This document shows, one piece after another, positions 54,219 to 61,358 of a stretch of DNA of 64,000 bases (positions are counted from its first letter, which is position 1; every line of letters begins with the position of its first letter). Origin of the DNA: an uncultured Arachnia sp. (GTDB lineage: Bacteria > Actinomycetota > Actinomycetes > Propionibacteriales > Propionibacteriaceae). Both the position numbers and the translations under genes were made by a program. The notes beneath the pieces were generated by a model. The model worked only from the letters and a program-made list of their open reading frames with translations. It made no database searches and was not told where the DNA came from. The stretch covers positions 1-64,000 of the forward strand of contig CAKUBE010000010.1 of NCBI GenBank assembly GCA_934636715.1. The letters are read 5' to 3'.

Positions 54219-55355
54219 CCGGAGCAGGTCGTCGGCCGTGGGAAGCGCATGGTGGAACAGCGCCTCCTGCAGCACCTGGGGCGGCGCGACGAGGCTCGGC
54301 TGGAGCCCGCCCAGGTCGCAGGCGAGGGCATCGACGACGGGGCGGGTCTTCGCCCACCGCGACGCCGCGGCCGGGTCGATGCGGTCCCAGGAGCGCGGGT
54401 TGGGCACGCCGGTCGACGCGAGCCGACGGGCGGGATAGTCCTCAGTCCTCATGGCGCGGACGTCGTCGACGGCGCGCAGCCAGACGTTGAGGTTGCGCTG
54501 GCCGGGCGGGCCGGCGAAGCCCCGGAGCCGACCGATCTCGGCCCGGCTGGGGACGGCGTCCTTGGCCGCGGTGGCGGCGTCGAGGATGGCGGCGTCGGGG
54601 AGGATCCAGCCGGGCGGGCGGTCACGCCGCTGGGCGATGTCGTCCCTGGCAAGCCACAACGCGCGGGCGACCGCGAGCTGACGGGGGTTCCGCAGCGTGC
54701 TGAGGCCGCCCAGGCGGCGCCACGGATCGACGCGCGGTGCGGGCTCTGCGCCGTAGCGTTCGAGCTCCTCGCGGCACTCCTGCTCGACCCAGTCGAGGCG
54801 TCCCATGTCCCTCAGTTGCGCGGTGAGGGTCGCGGCGAGCTCGATGAGGAAGTCGACGTCGAGCGCGGCGTAGGTCAGCCACGACTCGGGCAGGGGGCGC
54901 TTCGACCAGTTGTCGGCGGAGTGAGCCTTGCGCAGGTTGATGCCGAGCTCGGAGCTCAGCAACGCGCCGAGCGCGGCTCCGGGCTTGCCGAGGAGGCGCG
55001 CGGCCAGCTCCGTGTCGAAGATGCGCTGCGGCAGGATGCCCAGCTCGCGCATGCACGGCAGGTCCTGGCTGGCGGCGTGGATGAGCCACACCGCGTCGCC
55101 GCAGGCGGTGACGAGCCGACCGAGTACGGCGTCGGTGCCCTCGAAGGGGAGGGGGTCGATGAGCCACGTGCCGGCGCCCTCGCGGCGGATCTGCAGCAGA
55201 TAGGCCTTCGGCCAGTACCGGTGGCCGTGCGCCCGTTCGGTGTCAAAGGCGACGGGGCCGTCGGCCGCGCTCAGGGCAGCCAGGCACTCCTCGAGGGCCG
55301 CGGGCGTGTCGACGACGGGTCGGAGCGGCTCCCGACTGTGTTCGAGGTAGGTCAT
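54153..55355 (-). CDS. rnd: Ribonuclease D
   Basis: A 400-aa 3'-5' exoribonuclease. The DEDDy residues are Asp38 and Glu40 in FDTERA, Asp98 in HAASQDL, and Tyr162 and Asp166 in YAALDVDF. After the nuclease fold an HRDC domain (residues about 215-300, RNPRQLAVARALWLARDDIA) follows, then an extra C-terminal helical region. It probably trims tRNA and other RNA 3' ends. It overlaps DUF3000 by 4 nt at the start and dxs by 66 nt at the 3' end. Confidence 0.92.
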   Translation of the reverse strand: MTYLEHSREPLRPVVDTPAALEECLAALSAADGPVAFDTERAHGHRYWPKAYLLQIRREGAGTWLIDPLPFEGTDAVLGRLVTACGDAVWLIHAASQDLPCMRELGILPQRIFDTELAARLLGKPGAALGALLSSELGINLRKAHSADNWSKRPLPESWLTYAALDVDFLIELAATLTAQLRDMGRLDWVEQECREELERYGAEPAPRVDPWRRLGGLSTLRNPRQLAVARALWLARDDIAQRRDRPPGWILPDAAILDAATAAKDAVPSRAEIGRLRGFAGPPGQRNLNVWLRAVDDVRAMRTEDYPARRLASTGVPNPRSWDRIDPAAASRWAKTRPVVDALACDLGGLQPSLVAPPQVLQEALFHHALPTADDLLRLGARPWQVEFLAPLIAETLGA

Positions 55356-55936
55356 GCGCGACGCCCCACCGGCAACGCGGCGACCCCGGGAGGGAGGTCG
55401 GGCTCGCCGGCGATCTGGCCCAGCAGTTCCTGCCAGGCCGCCAGGTGCGGGGTCAGGCTGTGCAGGGCATCGAGCCGCGGGGTCCAGGAACTCCGGAGTT
55501 CGACCTCGGCGCGGTCGGCGTCGGTCATCTCGCCGAAGCCCTTTCCGTAGGAGGCGGTGACGGTGCCGGCGAGTGCCGTCGCCACACAGCCGTGGTTGTC
55601 GAGCGATTCGGTGAGCCACGACCAGGCGACGTCGGGCAGGAGCGGATCGGTGACCATCTCCACCTCGACCTCGGCGCGGACATAGGTCACGATCCGGAAC
55701 GTGCCGCTCCACGCGGTGTTGCCCGCCGGGTCGTGCAGCAGGATCAACCGGCCGGTGGAGACCGGCTCGTCGAGCGTGTCGGTCAACTCACCGCTGATCG
55801 CGACCGAGAACGGGGCGATCCGCTGCGGGGAGCCGATCTCGTCGATGTTCAGGCCCCTCCGCCACGGCATGGCGCCGAGCTGGTCCACTGCCGCGGCGAA
55901 GGCGGCGGGCGTCGGGCGACTCAACTTGGCGGGCAC
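55352..55936 (-). CDS. DUF3000 family protein
   Basis: A 194-aa protein of the actinobacterial DUF3000 family, with FAAAVDQLGAMPWRRGLNID, EIGSPQRIAPFSVAISGE, and WSWLTESLDNHGCVATALAG followed by ELRSSWTP. Function is unknown. It is coupled to rnd by a 4-nt overlap, and the same pair lies next to dxs1 in M. tuberculosis (Rv2680-Rv2681-Rv2682c, by memory). Confidence 0.85.
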   Translation of the reverse strand: MPAKLSRPTPAAFAAAVDQLGAMPWRRGLNIDEIGSPQRIAPFSVAISGELTDTLDEPVSTGRLILLHDPAGNTAWSGTFRIVTYVRAEVEVEMVTDPLLPDVAWSWLTESLDNHGCVATALAGTVTASYGKGFGEMTDADRAEVELRSSWTPRLDALHSLTPHLAAWQELLGQIAGEPDLPPGVAALPVGRRA

Positions 55937-55988
55937 CCGCTCAGCCTAGGTCTGAGTACGCCAAACGCCGGGTTGACGCGCCGCAGTA

Positions 55989-56399
55989 TCAGCTGCTCTT
56001 CAGGCGCAGGCTCACCGAGTTGATGCAGTACCGGAGGTCTGTCGGCGTCTCGTAGCCCTCGCCCTCGAACACGTGGCCGAGGTGTCCGTCGCAGGTGGCG
56101 CAGCGCACCTCGACCCGCGGACGGCCGGGGAGCGAGCGGTCCTCGATGTAGCGGACGCGGTTCTCGGCGAGCGGCGCGAAGAAGCTCGGCCAGCCGCAGT
56201 GCGAGGAGAACTTGGTGTCGCTGCGGAACAGCTCTGCCCCGCACCCGCGACAGACGTAGGTGCCCTCGTCGACGGTGTCGGTGTACTCGCCGATGAACGG
56301 CGCCTCGGTCCCGCCCTCGCGGAGCACGTGGTACTCGAGCTGTGAGAGGCGTTCGCGCCACTCGCTGTCCGGCTTCGTCAGCCACGGGTTCTCGGTCAT
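55989..56399 (-). CDS. msrB: Peptide-methionine (R)-S-oxide reductase
   Basis: A 136-aa MsrB that reduces oxidised methionine in proteins. The zinc ligands are Cys50 and Cys53 (YVCRGCGAELF) and Cys100 and Cys103 (VRCATCDGHLGHVF); the catalytic Cys125 is in RYCINSVSL, and HCGWPSFF is the substrate site. Full length, cytoplasmic. It stands alone between DUF3000 and the CbiX-like gene. Confidence 0.95.
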   Translation of the reverse strand: MTENPWLTKPDSEWRERLSQLEYHVLREGGTEAPFIGEYTDTVDEGTYVCRGCGAELFRSDTKFSSHCGWPSFFAPLAENRVRYIEDRSLPGRPRVEVRCATCDGHLGHVFEGEGYETPTDLRYCINSVSLRLKSS

Positions 56400-56439
56400 G
56401 CGCCCAGGATAGGACGCCCGGAAAGCGCCGGGTCCGGCT

Positions 56440-57210
56440 CTATGCCTCGTCGTCGTCCAGGTCCTCGACGGGCAGCTGGGTCGGCGTGCCGTCGAGCAGC
56501 TCCATGGCGCCGAACGCGTAGCGGGCCAGGATGAGGAGCCGCAGATGCTCGGAGTCGCCGATGGGGGAGGTGACGGCGATGGCGCCGGCGCGCAGCCCGG
56601 CCTGCGCGTGCGCCTGGTACCCCGCGGTGGGGGTCAGATACAGCGAGCCGACGGCGATGTGCCTGCGGCCCTGCGAGCGCAGCGACTGCACGGCCTGCGC
56701 CGTCGCCCGGCCGTCGCCCTCGTCGACGGCGAGCTGGACTGGGAGGCGGTGGTGCGCGGACCATTGCCGGGCGCGGCGGCCGAGCAGCGTGCCGCCGCGG
56801 ATGTCGCCGCCGGCCGGGGCGGAGAGCACGAGGCCGTCGATCTCCAGGGCACCCGTGCGGTGCAGCGCCTCGCGGACGCGTGCGTCCAGGATGTTGAGCA
56901 CCTCGCTGGCCGGACCGACGGGGCGGGACACCGCGACCCTGATGTGCTCGGAGTGCGAGACGGCGTCGAGCCGCGGGTCGTGGTCCGCGGCGGAGACGAG
57001 GTCGAGGGGGACGATGACGGCCTCGGCGACGTCGGCGTCTGCCAGGGCACGCAGGGCGTTCTCGGGGGTGGGAGCGGCGTCGAGGTAGGCGAGGCGCACC
57101 CGGAGGTCGCGCCGCACGGCCTGCAACGAGGAGGCGATGGAGTTCAGCGATTCGGAGACACCGGGCTCGGCGGGGCCGCTGGCCACGAGCACGATTGCCG
57201 GTGCAGTCAT
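56440..57210 (-). CDS. CbiX-like protein without the catalytic histidine
   Basis: A 256-aa protein with two CbiX/SirB-type halves: the first begins IVLVASGPAEPGVSESLNSI and contains VIVPLDLVSAADHDPRLDAV, and the second has GRRHIAVGSLYLTPTAGYQ. True sirohydrochlorin chelatases start with HGSR-type sequences; here that position is ASGPAE, so the metal-binding histidine is missing. The fold is recognisable but chelatase activity is unlikely unless another His substitutes. No other tetrapyrrole genes are near. Confidence 0.6.
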   Translation of the reverse strand: MTAPAIVLVASGPAEPGVSESLNSIASSLQAVRRDLRVRLAYLDAAPTPENALRALADADVAEAVIVPLDLVSAADHDPRLDAVSHSEHIRVAVSRPVGPASEVLNILDARVREALHRTGALEIDGLVLSAPAGGDIRGGTLLGRRARQWSAHHRLPVQLAVDEGDGRATAQAVQSLRSQGRRHIAVGSLYLTPTAGYQAHAQAGLRAGAIAVTSPIGDSEHLRLLILARYAFGAMELLDGTPTQLPVEDLDDDEA

Positions 57211-57239
57211 CGCCTCTCTTCCTGACACTGATATGGCGC

Positions 57240-57271
57240 GGGCCGGGAGCAAGGTTCTCTGCTCCCGGCCC
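57240..57271 (-). terminator. Hairpin after tRNA-Val
   Basis: GGGCCGGGAGCA (57240-57251) pairs with TGCTCCCGGCCC (57260-57271) around an 8-nt loop, giving a 12-bp GC-rich stem. It lies 5 bp beyond the tRNA-Val 3' end. There is no clear T-run. Confidence 0.65.
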
Positions 57272-57276
57272 GCCGC

Positions 57277-57351
57277 TGGTGGGCGATGGCGGTTTCGAAC
57301 CGCCGACCTCTTCGGTGTGAACGAAGCGCGCTACCACTGCGCCAATCGCCC
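57277..57351 (-). tRNA. tRNA-Val(CAC)
   Basis: Cloverleaf: acceptor GGGCGAT pairing with ATCGCCC, anticodon stem CTTCG/CGAAG with loop TTCACAC (anticodon CAC), T-loop GTTCGAA. The body is 72 nt; discriminator A is followed by CCA encoded in the genome. It reads GUG codons, common in this GC-rich genome. A possible promoter (TTCGCA-18-TAGACT on the minus strand, 57364-57393) lies upstream. Confidence 0.95.
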
Positions 57352-57363
57352 CAGCGAGGAAGG

Positions 57364-57393
57364 AGTCTATCGCACCGTCCCCGACATTGCGAA
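57364..57393 (-). promoter_or_regulatory. Possible promoter of tRNA-Val(CAC)
   Basis: On the minus strand, TTCGCA (57393-57388) and TAGACT (57369-57364) are 18 bp apart, each matching four of six consensus bases, ending 12 bp before the tRNA. Confidence 0.35.
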
Positions 57394-57407
57394 CCGCGGC
57401 GGGAGCG

Positions 57408-58505
57408 TCAGGAACGCCCCATGGCCGCCGCCGTCGGGCAGCGGAAAGAGCGCGAGGCGCTGAGACCGACCTCGTTCATGTACCCGATCACGATCACCCA
57501 CGCCTCGCGGAGGGTCGTCTCGGTGTACCGAACGCCGTGCGTGCGGCAATGGGCGCGCACCAGCTGGCGCGCCCGATACAGGTGGGGACGCGGCATGCTC
57601 GGGAACAGGTGATGCTCGATCTGGTAGTTGAGGCCGCCCATCAGCGCGGTCATCCACCAGCCGCCGGACACGTTGCGCGACGTCAGCACCTGCTTGTCGA
57701 GGAAGTCGAGCTTGGCGTCGTGCGGGACGATCGGCATGCCGATGTGGTTCGGCGCGAAGCTGGCGGCCATGTAGACGCCGAACACCGCGAGTTGGACGCC
57801 GATGAAGGCGAACGCCATGCCGAGCGGCAGCAACCAGAACAGCAGGCCCAGGTACAGGACGAAGCGCGCGCCGATCAGGGTCATCTCCAGCGCACGGCCC
57901 TTGACCGGCCTGCGGGAGAACAGGCTGCGGATGGAGACCTGATGCATGTCGAGGCCCGCGAGCAGGAGCAGCGGGAGGAAGAACCAGCCTTGTCGCCGGA
58001 TGATCCAGGCCCGGAATCCGCTGCTGGCCGCGGCGTCCTCCGGGGTGAAGGCGAGGGTTCCGAGGTCGATGTCGGGGTCCTTGCCCACCTTGTTCGGGTT
58101 GCCGTGGTGGCGGGTGTGCTTGTTCATCCACCACGAGTAGCTCATGCCGACGAAGAAGGTGGCGAGCAGCCGTCCGAGGCGGTCGTTCGCGGGACCGGAG
58201 TCCATCACCTGACGATGCGCCGCCTCGTGTCCGAGGAACGCGAACTGAGTGAAGATGACGCCGAGTGCCGCCGCGATCAGCAGTTGGAACCAGGAGGCCC
58301 CGAGAAGCACGATGCCGGCGATGGCTCCGCCCAATGCGAGCACCAGCCCGCCGAAAAGCGTGAAGTAGAACCCCCGTGCGCGCCCGTTGAGCCCCTCTGA
58401 TCGGACAGCGTGAGCAAGCTCGGTGAAGCTGCGGGTGCGTTCCGCGAGTTCGGCCCGGACGCGCGTCCGCCGGTCGGTGGCCGGCGAGGCGGTGTGTGTG
58501 GTCAA
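57408..58505 (-). CDS. Membrane fatty acid desaturase, TTG start
   Basis: A 365-aa di-iron membrane desaturase that introduces a double bond into acyl chains, adjusting membrane fluidity. The three His boxes are GHEAAH near residue 92, HTRHH near 128 and YQIEHH near 294, the last of the Gln-containing type; four membrane helices lie in two pairs. No ATG or GTG lies in frame before the conserved N-terminus, so TTG 58505 (preceded by GAAAGG) is the likely start. A cytochrome b5 domain is absent, so a separate electron donor is needed. Confidence 0.85.
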   Translation of the reverse strand: MTTHTASPATDRRTRVRAELAERTRSFTELAHAVRSEGLNGRARGFYFTLFGGLVLALGGAIAGIVLLGASWFQLLIAAALGVIFTQFAFLGHEAAHRQVMDSGPANDRLGRLLATFFVGMSYSWWMNKHTRHHGNPNKVGKDPDIDLGTLAFTPEDAAASSGFRAWIIRRQGWFFLPLLLLAGLDMHQVSIRSLFSRRPVKGRALEMTLIGARFVLYLGLLFWLLPLGMAFAFIGVQLAVFGVYMAASFAPNHIGMPIVPHDAKLDFLDKQVLTSRNVSGGWWMTALMGGLNYQIEHHLFPSMPRPHLYRARQLVRAHCRTHGVRYTETTLREAWVIVIGYMNEVGLSASRSFRCPTAAAMGRS

Positions 58506-58753
58506 GAGGAGCTGCCTTTCACCGGTTCGCAAAGCAGACCCCCGTGGTGACTCCTGAACTGGTTGCGCCCAGCGTAGGGGGGTATGCTCACCGCGGTGGG
58601 AAAACGGTGAAATGGTGGACACGGCTACCGTCCGGCCTTGTGGCGAGCGCTTCCGGGGATGCGGACCTTGATTTGTGTTTCCCGACGGGGGTGTACTAGT
58701 GTTCTCAACGCGCCGAACGGGGCGGATCGAAGATCCCAGCCGGAAAGCGCATT
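58506..58753. other. Divergent intergenic region before the tRNA cluster
   Basis: A 248-bp gap without a credible gene. TTGATT (58668-58673) and TACTAG (58694-58699) could form a poor promoter for the tRNA cluster, with a 20-bp spacer. Confidence 0.3.
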
Positions 58754-58826
58754 GCGGACGTGGCTCAGTTGGTAGAGCATCACCTTGCCAAGGTGAGGGT
58801 CGCGAGTTCGAATCTCGTCGTCCGCT
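58754..58826 (+). tRNA. tRNA-Gly(GCC)
   Basis: Acceptor GCGGACG pairs with CGTCCGC, anticodon stem TCACC/GGTGA with loop TTGCCAA (anticodon GCC), T-loop GTTCGAAT. 73 nt with discriminator U, as expected for Gly. No encoded CCA. Confidence 0.95.
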
Positions 58827-58876
58827 CGGAGACTTTGTCTCTCCCGAACCCACGCGGAGAGGGAAACCTCCATCGC

Positions 58877-58947
58877 GGTGGAGTGGCCGAGAGGCGAGGC
58901 AACGGACTGCAAATCCGTGTACACGGGTTCAAATCCCGTCTCCACCT
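58877..58947 (+). tRNA. tRNA-Cys(GCA)
   Basis: Acceptor GGTGGAG pairs with CTCCACC, anticodon stem ACGGA/TCCGT with loop CTGCAAA (anticodon GCA), T-loop GTTCAAAT. 71 nt with discriminator U, the Cys identity base. It lies 50 bp after tRNA-Gly. Confidence 0.95.
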
Positions 58948-58948
58948 C

Positions 58949-59020
58949 GGGCGGTTGGCGCAGTGGTAGCGCGCTTCCTTGACACGGAAGAGGTCGCCAG
59001 TTCAAACCTGGCATCGCCCA
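58949..59020 (+). tRNA. tRNA-Val(GAC)
   Basis: Acceptor GGGCGGT pairs with ATCGCCC (one G-U), anticodon stem CTTCC/GGAAG with loop TTGACAC (anticodon GAC), T-loop GTTCAAAC. 72 nt; only 1 bp after tRNA-Cys. CCA is not encoded, unlike the tRNA-Val(CAC) gene. Confidence 0.95.
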
Positions 59021-59025
59021 CCGAG

Positions 59026-59060
59026 AAACCCCTAGTCAAACTTGTTTGGCTAGGGGTTTT
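59026..59060 (+). terminator. Terminator of the tRNA cluster
   Basis: AAACCCCTAG (59026-59035) pairs with CTAGGGGTTT (59050-59059), with an inner CAAAC/GTTTG stem and a run of T (59057-59060). A strong Rho-independent hairpin, which insulates the mutasome operon. Confidence 0.85.
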
Positions 59061-59080
59061 CGCGTACCGTCCCGCAGGCC

Positions 59081-59109
59081 TTGACATGATCGAACACCTA
59101 TTCGATTAT
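59081..59109 (+). promoter_or_regulatory. Promoter of imuA'-imuB-dnaE2
   Basis: TTGACA (59081-59086) and GATTAT (59104-59109) are 17 bp apart: a perfect -35 and a four-of-six -10. Transcription should start about 7 nt later, at the GTG of imuA' (59116), giving a leaderless mRNA. The LexA box lies mostly within the spacer. Confidence 0.75.
59090..59105. promoter_or_regulatory. LexA (SOS) box
   Basis: TCGAACACCTATTCGA: 5-bp arms TCGAA/TTCGA around six bases, close to the actinobacterial TCGAACNNNNGTTCGA consensus (one mismatch, ATTC for GTTC). It lies mostly in the -35/-10 spacer and reaches into the first bases of the -10, so LexA would block polymerase directly. Confidence 0.82.
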
Positions 59110-59115
59110 TAGAGG

Positions 59116-59814
59116 GTGTCTCTCTCACCCGTCCGCGCAGCGTCTCCCGCATCGGAGTTGATGCGGCAGCTGCGCGCGCAGGTCGAGGACAAGGGCGAAC
59201 GACACGCTCCTTCGCGGCTGTTCGCGGTGCCGGAGGAGATGGTGGGCCTGCTGCCGGAGGGCGGGCTCAGGCCGGGGTCGGCCTACGCGCTGGGCAGTGC
59301 CGGCGCGTTGCTGCACGCCCTGCTCGCCGAACCTTCCCGGACGGGGACCTGGTGCGGAGTCGTCGGCATGCCCGAACTGGGGCTGGAGGCGGCGCACCAG
59401 GCCGGGGTGGTGCTGGACCGGCTGGTGCTTGTTCCCGAGCCCGGCCGGCGGTGGCTGTCGGCCGTCGCGGCGCTGGCCGAGGTTCTCGGCGTCGTCGCGG
59501 TCCGCCCCAGCGGTTCGGTGGCCCCGGCCGACGCGGCTCGCCTGGCCTCCCGACTGCGGGACAGGGAGGCGACGCTGCTCGTCGTCGGAGACTGGCCCCG
59601 GGCGGAGGCCGTGCTGCGAGTGGGGGAGCCCCGCTGGTCCGGGGTGGGCTCCGGATACGGGAACCTGAACCAGCGGGAGGTGACGCTCACCATCACCTCC
59701 AAGCGGATGGCCCGCCCACGCAGCGCCCGGCTGCTGCTGCCTGGCCCGGACGGTCACCTGGGCCGGGCGCAGACACCCGCGCCCGCGCGGGGCACGCTGA
59801 GGGCCGTCGGGTGA
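59116..59814 (+). CDS. imuA': ImuA'-like mutasome protein
   Basis: A 232-aa RecA-fold relative that acts with ImuB and DnaE2 in SOS translesion synthesis. The N-terminal part ([20 protein letters not shown]) precedes a RecA-like core in which the P-loop position is weak: GLRPGSAYALGSAGALLHALL, without a GKT. Motifs such as WCGVVGMPELGLEAAHQAGV and SGVGSGYGNLNQREVTLTITSKRM are typical of actinobacterial ImuA'. GTG 59116 is the expected transcription start itself. It overlaps imuB by 4 nt (GTGA). Confidence 0.8.
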   Translation: MSLSPVRAASPASELMRQLRAQVEDKGERHAPSRLFAVPEEMVGLLPEGGLRPGSAYALGSAGALLHALLAEPSRTGTWCGVVGMPELGLEAAHQAGVVLDRLVLVPEPGRRWLSAVAALAEVLGVVAVRPSGSVAPADAARLASRLRDREATLLVVGDWPRAEAVLRVGEPRWSGVGSGYGNLNQREVTLTITSKRMARPRSARLLLPGPDGHLGRAQTPAPARGTLRAVG

Positions 59815-61358
59815 CCGCCTCGACGACGCCGCAGCCGCTGCGCTGCGGCGTGATCTGGTTTCCCGAGTGGCCCGCGACCGCCTGGGCCCAGTCCGAGGGG
59901 CGCGGGGCAGAAGTAGCGGTGGCCCTGTTCGAGGCCAATCGCGTGGTCTCCTGTTCCCCGGCGGCACAGGCGGAGGGGGTGCACCGCGGCCAGCGACGAC
60001 GGGAAGCGCAGGTGCGCTGCCCCACGCTGGTCGTGGCATCCGTCGACGTCGACAGGGATCACCGCCTGTTCGCCCCGCTCGTGGATCGGCTCGAGGAGGT
60101 GAGCCCTGGCGTCCAGGTGATCCGGCCCGGACTCGTCGCGCTCCGGATGCGCGGTCCGGCCCGGTACTACGGCGGCGAGCGGCAGGCGGCCACGCGGTTG
60201 CTGGAGGCGATGGACGAGGCCGGCGTCGGCGGTTCCCGGGTAGGAGTGGCAGACGGGATGTTCACCGCTGAGCAGGCGGCCTACGACCCCGAGCGGATCC
60301 GGATCGTGCCACCCGGCGAGGCCGCCGCGTTCCTGACCCCGCTGCCGGTCAACCGCTTGGGCGACGACGAGCTGGACGCGCTGCTGCCCCGGCTCGGGGT
60401 CCGGCGGCTCGGCGACTTCGCGGCCCTCGACGAGTCCCTCGTCCGGGACCGCTTCGGCGAGAACGGCCTCCGCTTGCACGCCCTGGCCGCGGGCCGGGAC
60501 CCGCGCGCCGTCCGGGCGCGCACCCCTCCCGTCGACCTGGAGCGCCAGGTGGAGTTCTCGCCGGCGCTGGAACTGGTGGACCAGGTGGCCTTCGGCGTGC
60601 GGGCGACGGCGGACGAGTTCGTCGCGGGGCTGGCCGAGCACCACCTCGTGTGCACCGAGCTGCGGGTGATTCTCACGGCAGAGGAAGGGGAGCGCGCGGA
60701 GCGGGTGTGGCTGCATCCCGCGGCCTTCGACGCGGCCGCCGTCGTCGACAGGGTGCGGTGGCAGCTGCAGGCCGCCGCGGGCACCCAGATCGACAGCGGC
60801 GTGGTGCGGGTGCGGCTCGAGCCGGTCGCCGTGGACGCTGCGGTCCATCACCGGCCGACCCTGTTCGGCTCGGGCGCTGACGAAAGGGTGCACCACGCGC
60901 TGTCTCGCGTGCAGGCGATGCTGGGCGCCGACGGAGTGGTCACCGCCGTGATCGGCGGCGGGCGTCGGCTGGCCGAGCGGCAGGTGCTCGTCCCCTGGGG
61001 GGAGCGCGCGGTGCTGCCGCTGGCCCCGGACCGTCCCTGGCCGGGCCACCTGACCGCGCCCCTGCCCGCCACCCTGTTCGAGGGCATCCGCAGAATGGCC
61101 GTCCTCGCCGACGACGGCGCCGGCATCACGGTGGATGACCGCGGGCTCCTCTCGGCGCATCCCGCCCTGTTGATCGACGGCGCCCGCCGCCGCCCGATCG
61201 CGGCGTGGGCGGGGCCGTGGCCGATGGACGAGCGCACCTGGGACCCGGCTCGTCGCCGTCGTGCCCATCGGTTCCAGGTGGTCGACGACACCCAGACCGC
61301 GTGGCTGCTGCTGTGCCAGGACGACGGTACCTGGCTGGCCGAGGGGAGGTACGACTGA
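59811..61358 (+). CDS. imuB: ImuB-like Y-family polymerase homologue
   Basis: A 515-aa Y-family protein that links DnaE2 to the sliding clamp. The polymerase fold is recognisable (CGVIWFPEWPATAWAQSEG, VSCSPAAQAEGVHRGQRRREAQ, LTPLPVNRLGDDELDALLPRLG, then a C-terminal little-finger-like region), but the acidic catalytic residues of true Y-family polymerases are missing at the first position, as expected for ImuB. The clamp-binding segment near residue 350 reads HHRPTLFG instead of a QLxLF type, so clamp binding may be altered. GTG 59811 overlaps imuA'; its stop overlaps dnaE2 (TGATG). Confidence 0.85.
   Translation: MTASTTPQPLRCGVIWFPEWPATAWAQSEGRGAEVAVALFEANRVVSCSPAAQAEGVHRGQRRREAQVRCPTLVVASVDVDRDHRLFAPLVDRLEEVSPGVQVIRPGLVALRMRGPARYYGGERQAATRLLEAMDEAGVGGSRVGVADGMFTAEQAAYDPERIRIVPPGEAAAFLTPLPVNRLGDDELDALLPRLGVRRLGDFAALDESLVRDRFGENGLRLHALAAGRDPRAVRARTPPVDLERQVEFSPALELVDQVAFGVRATADEFVAGLAEHHLVCTELRVILTAEEGERAERVWLHPAAFDAAAVVDRVRWQLQAAAGTQIDSGVVRVRLEPVAVDAAVHHRPTLFGSGADERVHHALSRVQAMLGADGVVTAVIGGGRRLAERQVLVPWGERAVLPLAPDRPWPGHLTAPLPATLFEGIRRMAVLADDGAGITVDDRGLLSAHPALLIDGARRRPIAAWAGPWPMDERTWDPARRRRAHRFQVVDDTQTAWLLLCQDDGTWLAEGRYD

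Noticed and set aside
58506..58753. Small protein genes between the desaturase and tRNA cluster
   Set aside because: Several short frames are open, but none has family features or a plausible start site, and they overlap tRNA genes or promoter sequence.
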